Assembly (NCBI GenBank): GCA_020073345.1 | Contig: JAIQFI010000016.1 | Coordinates: forward strand, 44,227 to 108,226 | Source: Terriglobia bacterium | Lineage (GTDB): Bacteria; Acidobacteriota; Terriglobia; Bryobacterales; Bryobacteraceae | Direction of reading: 5' to 3' | DNA length: 64,000 nt | Shown here: one piece after another, positions 59,346-64,000 of the stretch | Position numbering within the stretch: the first letter of the stretch is position 1 | Layout of the letters: the number at the start of each line of letters is the position of its first letter | Translations under genes and position numbers: made by a program | Notes under the pieces: generated by a model | What the model was told of the DNA's origin: nothing | What the model saw: the letters and a program-made list of their open reading frames with translations, nothing else | Database searches by the model: none

Positions 59346-59709
59346 CGTTCTCGAGCAGCGCCACGAGCGGTTTGCCCGAGTTCTTGAACGCGCGCAGCGC
59401 GTCTCGCATGTCCTGGACCTTCGCCCAACCGGTGTCCAACGGCCCGATTCTGGCGATGACGCCCTTGATCCGCTCATCGACCTGCGCTTTGCGGATCATG
59501 GTCACCAGCTCGATCAAGGTGCGTTCGCGGCGGCGTAGGAGGCGGCCCATCAGGTCGGGCGGCGGCGCTTCCTCGTAGGCACCGTCGACTTCGAGCACCA
59601 AGTAGCTGCCCGCCTTGATCGTGGGCCCGCGCAGCCAGCTGCGCGCCACCAAAACGGCAATGAGCGCCACTACGATCAAAAGGACGAGATAACGGCGACG
59701 TGTACGCAT
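59338..59709 (-). CDS. sppA: Signal peptide peptidase SppA, N-terminal part
   Basis: From MRTRRRYLVLLIVVALIAVL the protein has one membrane helix, then WLRGPTIKAGSYLVLEVDGA, LLRRRERTLIELVTMIRKAQ, VKGVIARIGPLDTGWAKVQD and RDALRAFKNSGKPLVALLEN. That is the start of an SppA/SohB-type serine protease (class S49) for cleaved signal peptides. It stops being SppA at about 59344, before the catalytic Ser and Lys. The remainder of the ORF is out-of-frame acidobacterial sequence. Confidence 0.8.
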
Positions 59710-59759
59710 GGATCGTCTCCTGGTTCAGCAACGCCTCAAGTCTTGCAGCCGCGCACGTC

Positions 59760-61652
59760 TCACTGGAACGGTTCCGGCTCCGCTGCCACCCTGCCGGCAC
59801 TGAAGAACGCGTGAATCATCGGCAGGTCGACGCTGCCCCACAGCCCTTTGAAGCGGCGCTCCACGGTTTCCATCGTCTGGACGGCCCGGTCGTACAAGCC
59901 CCGGGCGGCCGCGGCGTCTCGTGCCCTCATTTCAGTGCTATGCCCGGCCTCACCGATGACGCCGCGCAACTCTTGCCGCACACCTTCGAGGACCAGCAGC
60001 GTATAGCGCACCAAGACCGCCTGTGCGGCCAACCCGTCGCCGCCGAGGCGCTCGAGCCGGTCGGCGACGTCGCCGAGCTTCGGCAACGCCGCCTCGATGC
60101 AGGGCAACAACGGTGCGGCGCTGTCCAGCTTGCGCGGCGGACGGCGGATGTCACCGTAAGTGACGACCTGCTGCATGACGCGTTCCAGATCCGCCAACAG
60201 CGCAGCGGCCGCCGGCGCCCGCGACCCGAAGCGCGCGGCGTATTCCGTCCCCACGTCAAGCCGCGACCCACGTCCCACTCGGTCGGGGGGGCACGGAACC
60301 CTCAGCATCGCGGCAAAGGTGAGGAAGTTCAGCGGATAGGCCCAGAGGCTGAACGTCCCGAACTGCAACATGGTGATGCCCGCCACACCCAGCCGCTGGT
60401 AGTAGTCCCAATCGGCGGCGATCACCTGCGTCAAAGGCACCGCACAGCCGCACCACAGAATGGCATCCGCGTAGTACTCGAAGATGCGCACACGACCGGC
60501 GAAGTGCTCGACGTAGCGTTCGAGGGCGGCAGCGTAGCCACGGTTGGTGACGCATCCCGGATCGTTCAGCGCGTGGCCGTAACAGCGCTCGCGGGGCGCG
60601 AACTCGACGAAGACGTTGTCGTCGGGCGGCTGCGTCAGCCGCGCATCGATCGTGTCGTGATAGGCCAAGTAGCAGACCGGACGTGCGGCACCGGCGTCGA
60701 CCAGGCTGCGAGCCACCGCGTTGCAGACGCGCAGGCTCTGATCCTGGACCGTGATCGTCCGACAGGCCGCGCAACGGCACCATCCACCCTGCCAGAGATC
60801 GGCGCCCCAGATGTGCAGCACGCTCATCTCCGGATAGTCGCGCACATAACGTACGGCATTGTGGCTGGCGGTGGCCAGCGCCTCGGCATTGCTGGTGCAC
60901 AGGTTGCCATGATCGGTCCGCGTGCCGTCCGGCGCCGCCGGAAAGTACTCGGGATGATCGCGGTACTGCTCGCGCGGCAGCAGCAGCGGAATGACGTGGC
61001 CACCATACTCGACGTCGATACCGCGGCGCCGAAACTCGGGCAGCAACTCCGTGATGGTGAGCTGCGTGTCGAACGGATGGCGGATGAAGAAGAAGGCATT
61101 GGCGCCGCTCTTGCCCATCCAGTCGATGAAGGCGCGATCATCTGCGAGCCGCTCGGTGAAGTATTCCGGCTGGGTATAGTGCCAGGTCATGATGTCGGTG
61201 GAATAGCCGCGTACGGCGCAGCCGAACGTACCCGCGACCGGTTCCAGCTCGATCGTGGATGCGGACAGCCGCGGCACGTGCTCCTCGCCGGCTCCGTGGA
61301 GGGACCAGCGGCAGCCCAACTGTTCGAGCAGCGCGTAGACGGCGGCGAGCGCACCACGCGCCGAAGCACTCGCGAGCGTGACGCGCTGCGCATCGGCAAC
61401 GATGGCAAATGCATCCGGACCGCGGAGCGGCGGCGGCGACAACGCGATGCGCTCGCCGGCGGCTTGCTGCGGCGCGACCGCCAGCGCGGTGCCGTCGGGA
61501 AGTGCGGTGCTCGATTGGATCGGCAGCCGCATGCCGGTGAGTACGCGCACGTAGCGTTGCAGCTCCTCCGCCGCGAAGGTCACGGGAAGCTCACAGCGCT
61601 CGCCGGTATAGATGGCAGCTTCACGCAGCGCCGCGGTGCGGAAGCCTGGCAT
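59760..61652 (-). CDS. DUF4838 domain protein
   Basis: 630 residues. The N-terminal part (LPVTFAAEELQRYVRVLTGM) resembles the alpha-glucuronidase-type N-terminal domain, and GAFAxxxxYALLEQLGCRWS follows in the pattern AAVYALLEQLGCRW. The DUF4838 part (IWGADLWQGGWCRCAACRTI, YLAYHDTIDARLTQPPDDNV, EYYADAILWCGCAVPLTQV) has a Cys cluster WCRCAAC that may bind a metal. Distantly glycosidase-like barrels, activity unproven. It lies right after the M1 gene stop. Arg/Ala-rich, higher-GC style than the rest of the window. Confidence 0.75.
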   Translation of the reverse strand: MPGFRTAALREAAIYTGERCELPVTFAAEELQRYVRVLTGMRLPIQSSTALPDGTALAVAPQQAAGERIALSPPPLRGPDAFAIVADAQRVTLASASARGALAAVYALLEQLGCRWSLHGAGEEHVPRLSASTIELEPVAGTFGCAVRGYSTDIMTWHYTQPEYFTERLADDRAFIDWMGKSGANAFFFIRHPFDTQLTITELLPEFRRRGIDVEYGGHVIPLLLPREQYRDHPEYFPAAPDGTRTDHGNLCTSNAEALATASHNAVRYVRDYPEMSVLHIWGADLWQGGWCRCAACRTITVQDQSLRVCNAVARSLVDAGAARPVCYLAYHDTIDARLTQPPDDNVFVEFAPRERCYGHALNDPGCVTNRGYAAALERYVEHFAGRVRIFEYYADAILWCGCAVPLTQVIAADWDYYQRLGVAGITMLQFGTFSLWAYPLNFLTFAAMLRVPCPPDRVGRGSRLDVGTEYAARFGSRAPAAAALLADLERVMQQVVTYGDIRRPPRKLDSAAPLLPCIEAALPKLGDVADRLERLGGDGLAAQAVLVRYTLLVLEGVRQELRGVIGEAGHSTEMRARDAAAARGLYDRAVQTMETVERRFKGLWGSVDLPMIHAFFSAGRVAAEPEPFQ

Positions 61653-64000
61653 CAGCGTACGGGCTCGCCTTTCGCCAGCGTCGCCTCCATGCGATCGAGG
61701 CGGTCGCGGAGCTGGCGGTTCTCGTCGCGCAGCGCCTCGACATCGCGACGCACTTGGCGCAATTCATCGCCGCCGCCACGTCCATCCTTGATCGATTCGA
61801 TGGCGCGGCGCGCCAGGCGGCGGATGCGGCCATCCAACTCCTGCTCCGCCAGCCGCTGCAGGTGCGGAAGGGCGTCGACGCTTTTCAACGTCTCGAAGGC
61901 CGCCGGCAGGCTGAGGCGCACGCGGAACTCGGGGTCCGCGGTCAGGCTGCCGAGGAACTCGACGATTTCGCTCTTGCGGGTGTCATGGGCGTCACCCAGC
62001 TTGCCCAGGCAATTGATGGCCGCCGCACGCGCCCGCGTCGGCCGGCCATACGCGGACCAGGCCTTGGCCACATCGATCGCCCGCGCATCCTTGAGCTCGG
62101 CCAATCCCTCGAACGCCTGTCCGCGAATGGTCTCGAGGTACGACCCGCGCTCGAGCGCCGCAACCAACGCCTCGTACGCACGCGGTGATTTGGTTTTTCC
62201 GAGCGCAGCCGCCGCCTGCCCTTCGACAAAGTAGCTGGCGTCCCCACGGCTGAGCACGTCGTGGAGGGCCGCGGCGGCACGTTCGTCACGGAACTCACCG
62301 AGTGCTTTGACCACCGCCCGCCGGGCCTTCGGGTGTGGCACGGCCAAGCCCTCGAGCAGCGCGTCGAGCGCCGCACTCGAGCGCACACGGCCGAGGGCCG
62401 CAGCGACCTCCGCTTGCACGCCCCAAAACGGATCCTGGAGCAGGGCGCTCCGCAACGCCGCTACGGCCTGCGCGTCGCCCTTTTTGGCCAGGCCCTGCGC
62501 AGCGAAAATTCGTCCCATCACTTGATCGTCCTGTTGCAGCTGCCGGAGCAGCAGGTCATTGCCGGGATCGAACTCCAACGTTTTGAGCACCCAGTTCCCG
62601 GGATCGAAGCGTACCATCGTGGGACGACCAGCGAGGGGAAAATGAAAGGTCTGCATCGGCGCGTCGAGCGTGACGCGAAAATCGCGCCGGCCGCCGTCGA
62701 CTTCGAAGTCGATCACCACCGGCAGGCGGAACACCGGCGCCGAGAACGCTTCGCCCGCGGGCGGCGCCTGCGTGTCCTGCCGTTGCTTCACCGTCACATG
62801 CGCCAGCTTGTCCGTCTCGTCCCACCGGTAGCTCACCTCCAGCTCCGGATGGCCGGCCTTGTAGACCCACTTGTCGAAAAACCAGTCGAGGTTCTGGCCG
62901 GTAGCCTTCTCGATGGCGTGCTGCAAGTCGGCCGTCACCACGTTCTGGCCACGGTGTTGACGGCAGTACTGTTGCAGTGCTTTCCAGAAGAGCGTGTCGC
63001 CGAGGACGAAGCGCAGCATGTGCAGCACCCAGCCGCCCTTCTGATAGAGGTGGCGATCGAACAACTCGATCGGTTCACGATAGACGTTGCACACGATCGG
63101 CCGGCGGTATTCCTGCCCATCCTCTTCCAAGTATTCGTGGGCGTCCTGGTGCAGGGCGTAGCGAAACTCGGCGTCACCCTTGTCGTGTTCCATCCACAGC
63201 GCCTCGAAGTACGTGGCGAAGCCTTCGTTGAGCCATCCGTGCGCCCAGTCCCGGCAGGTGAGCAAATCGCCCCACCACTGGTGCGCCAGCTCGTGCGCCA
63301 CCAGCGGGTCACTGGAGAAATCCAGATGGGCGCGCGCGTCGTGCAGGGTCTCCGCGGTCTGCGTGGTCGCCGAGGTGTTCTCCATGCCGCCGAAGATGAA
63401 GTCGGTGACCGCGACTTGCGCGTACTTGTCGTACGGATACGGCACGCCGATGCTCTCGGAGAAGAAGGCCAGCATGCGCGGGGTGTTTCCGAAGGCGCGC
63501 CGCGCATCCTCCTCGCGACCCGGCTGCACGTAGTAGGGGACGGGAACGCCGTCGTAGGTATCGGCGATCTCGACGTAGCCCCCGATGGCCAGGGTCACGA
63601 GGTAGGCCGAGTGCGGAATGTCCTGGCGCCAATGGTAGGTCCGCGTACCGCCGGCGGGATCGTCCTGGACCCCGAGGAGCTTGCCGTTCGACACCGCGAC
63701 GAAGTGAGATGGGACGGTGGCAACGACCTCACTGCTGGCCTTGTCATTGGGATAATCGTAACAGGGAAACCAATAGCGCGAGTCCTCGTCCTCTCCTTGT
63801 GTCCAGATCTCCTGCGGCTTGTCGGGGTGAGCCGCATCCGGACCGATGAAGTACATGCCGCGGCGCGGGTGGCCTTCGTACTCGATGGCGACCAGCACCT
63901 CCTCGCCGCTGCGCAACGGCCGGTCGAGCCGCACAACCAGTTTGCGCCCGTCGTAGCTGAACGGCAGTGCCTGCTCGTCACGCTGCACGCCGTGAATCGT
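61652..64000 (-). CDS. M1 family aminopeptidase with C-terminal HEAT repeats (partial)
   Basis: The frame is open to the window edge, so the N-terminal start (about 100 or more residues) lies outside. GGMENTSAT is the exopeptidase motif. HELAHQWWGDLL carries the zinc ligands, with the third, Glu, in WLNEGFATYFE. After the catalytic domain come HEAT/PBS-type repeats (VAALRSALLQDPFWGVQAEV, ARRAVVKALGEFRDERAAAA, YEALVAALERGSYLETIRGQ) and a C-terminal coiled coil. Cytoplasmic peptidase, bacterial TAF2-like layout. Same style as the preceding DUF4838 gene. Confidence 0.9.
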   Translation of the reverse strand, partial: TIHGVQRDEQALPFSYDGRKLVVRLDRPLRSGEEVLVAIEYEGHPRRGMYFIGPDAAHPDKPQEIWTQGEDEDSRYWFPCYDYPNDKASSEVVATVPSHFVAVSNGKLLGVQDDPAGGTRTYHWRQDIPHSAYLVTLAIGGYVEIADTYDGVPVPYYVQPGREEDARRAFGNTPRMLAFFSESIGVPYPYDKYAQVAVTDFIFGGMENTSATTQTAETLHDARAHLDFSSDPLVAHELAHQWWGDLLTCRDWAHGWLNEGFATYFEALWMEHDKGDAEFRYALHQDAHEYLEEDGQEYRRPIVCNVYREPIELFDRHLYQKGGWVLHMLRFVLGDTLFWKALQQYCRQHRGQNVVTADLQHAIEKATGQNLDWFFDKWVYKAGHPELEVSYRWDETDKLAHVTVKQRQDTQAPPAGEAFSAPVFRLPVVIDFEVDGGRRDFRVTLDAPMQTFHFPLAGRPTMVRFDPGNWVLKTLEFDPGNDLLLRQLQQDDQVMGRIFAAQGLAKKGDAQAVAALRSALLQDPFWGVQAEVAAALGRVRSSAALDALLEGLAVPHPKARRAVVKALGEFRDERAAAALHDVLSRGDASYFVEGQAAAALGKTKSPRAYEALVAALERGSYLETIRGQAFEGLAELKDARAIDVAKAWSAYGRPTRARAAAINCLGKLGDAHDTRKSEIVEFLGSLTADPEFRVRLSLPAAFETLKSVDALPHLQRLAEQELDGRIRRLARRAIESIKDGRGGGDELRQVRRDVEALRDENRQLRDRLDRMEATLAKGEPVR

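Noticed and set aside
59700..62234. Plus-strand frame of 844 residues
   Set aside because: Antisense shadow of the DUF4838 and M1 genes; Arg/His-rich with no recognised motif.
1..64000. CRISPR arrays or tRNA genes
   Set aside because: I looked for regular direct repeats with spacers and for tRNA T-loop plus acceptor patterns and found none apart from the tmRNA.

Overview
The window reads as a chromosomal segment of an Acidobacteriota bacterium of the Solibacter/Bryobacter type, probably from an environmental assembly. The evidence is lineage-typical families: an acidobacterial VWFA-related protein (TIGR03436 type, 54316-55386), a TIGR03435-type protein (55472-56338), several DUF6152 secreted proteins with their unnamed partner family, large carboxypeptidase-regulatory-like proteins, PEP-CTERM proteins, and a tmRNA whose tag reads ANQQFAYAA.

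Region 1 (1-29.6 kb) is mostly housekeeping. It holds rpsT; a minus-strand envelope/replication operon (psd-pssA-asd-like-lptE-holA); an ABC-F ATPase; lepB; a glutamate dehydrogenase; pdxS-pdxT; a pterin operon with two tandem PTPS/QueD paralogues, folE and lolA; a thiol-redox pair; rsfS/hpt; tesA with its ABC exporter pair (same synteny as E. coli tesA-ybbA-ybbP); ada; an orphan REC-XRE regulator; and a GT2 glycosyltransferase paired with a prenyl-synthase-like protein that has lost both Asp-rich motifs.

Region 2 (29.6-45.1 kb) is accessory. It starts with a secreted PI3/4-kinase-like (HipA-like) protein carrying a frameshift, then a collapsed arsenic operon (arsR, arsM and aquaporin fragments, intact arsC), then a seven-gene minus-strand run from 40394 to 33992: DUF6152, large partner, DUF6152, PQQ quinoprotein, then three membrane proteins, one of only 40 residues. 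A second DUF6152-partner pair lies at 23104-24336 and further single copies at 32217 and 40540. I regard this repeated secreted module, joined to a quinoprotein and a membrane unit, as the best candidate for an undescribed system. A GbsR/MarR regulator with a clear promoter/operator drives a methyltransferase (41.6-43.1 kb), and a P460-like cytochrome follows.

Region 3 (45.1-50 kb) is a graveyard beside ssrA. It contains fragments of a parD and an XRE gene, 19-bp direct repeats around a PEP-CTERM gene, a toxin-antitoxin pair with a frameshifted toxin, a doubly frameshifted gene, and an intact parDE plus a CHRD/PEP-CTERM gene lying between the tmRNA 3' end and a displaced ~60-bp copy of that 3' region. 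This is the layout of a small island integrated at ssrA, although no integrase is seen.

Region 4 (50-59.3 kb) has a cytochrome-like secreted protein, a probable 6S RNA, a ymdB-moeA-moaC-mog-VWFA operon for molybdenum cofactor synthesis, and two large secreted carboxypeptidase-regulatory-like proteins.

Region 5 (59.34-64 kb) differs in style. A truncated sppA, a DUF4838-type protein and an M1 aminopeptidase with HEAT-like repeats follow a junction at about 59338-59345 where two unrelated genes are cut in mid-frame. It is either a chimeric contig join or a recombination breakpoint. Single-base frame breaks elsewhere (30570, 46810, 46950, 47220) may partly be sequencing errors.
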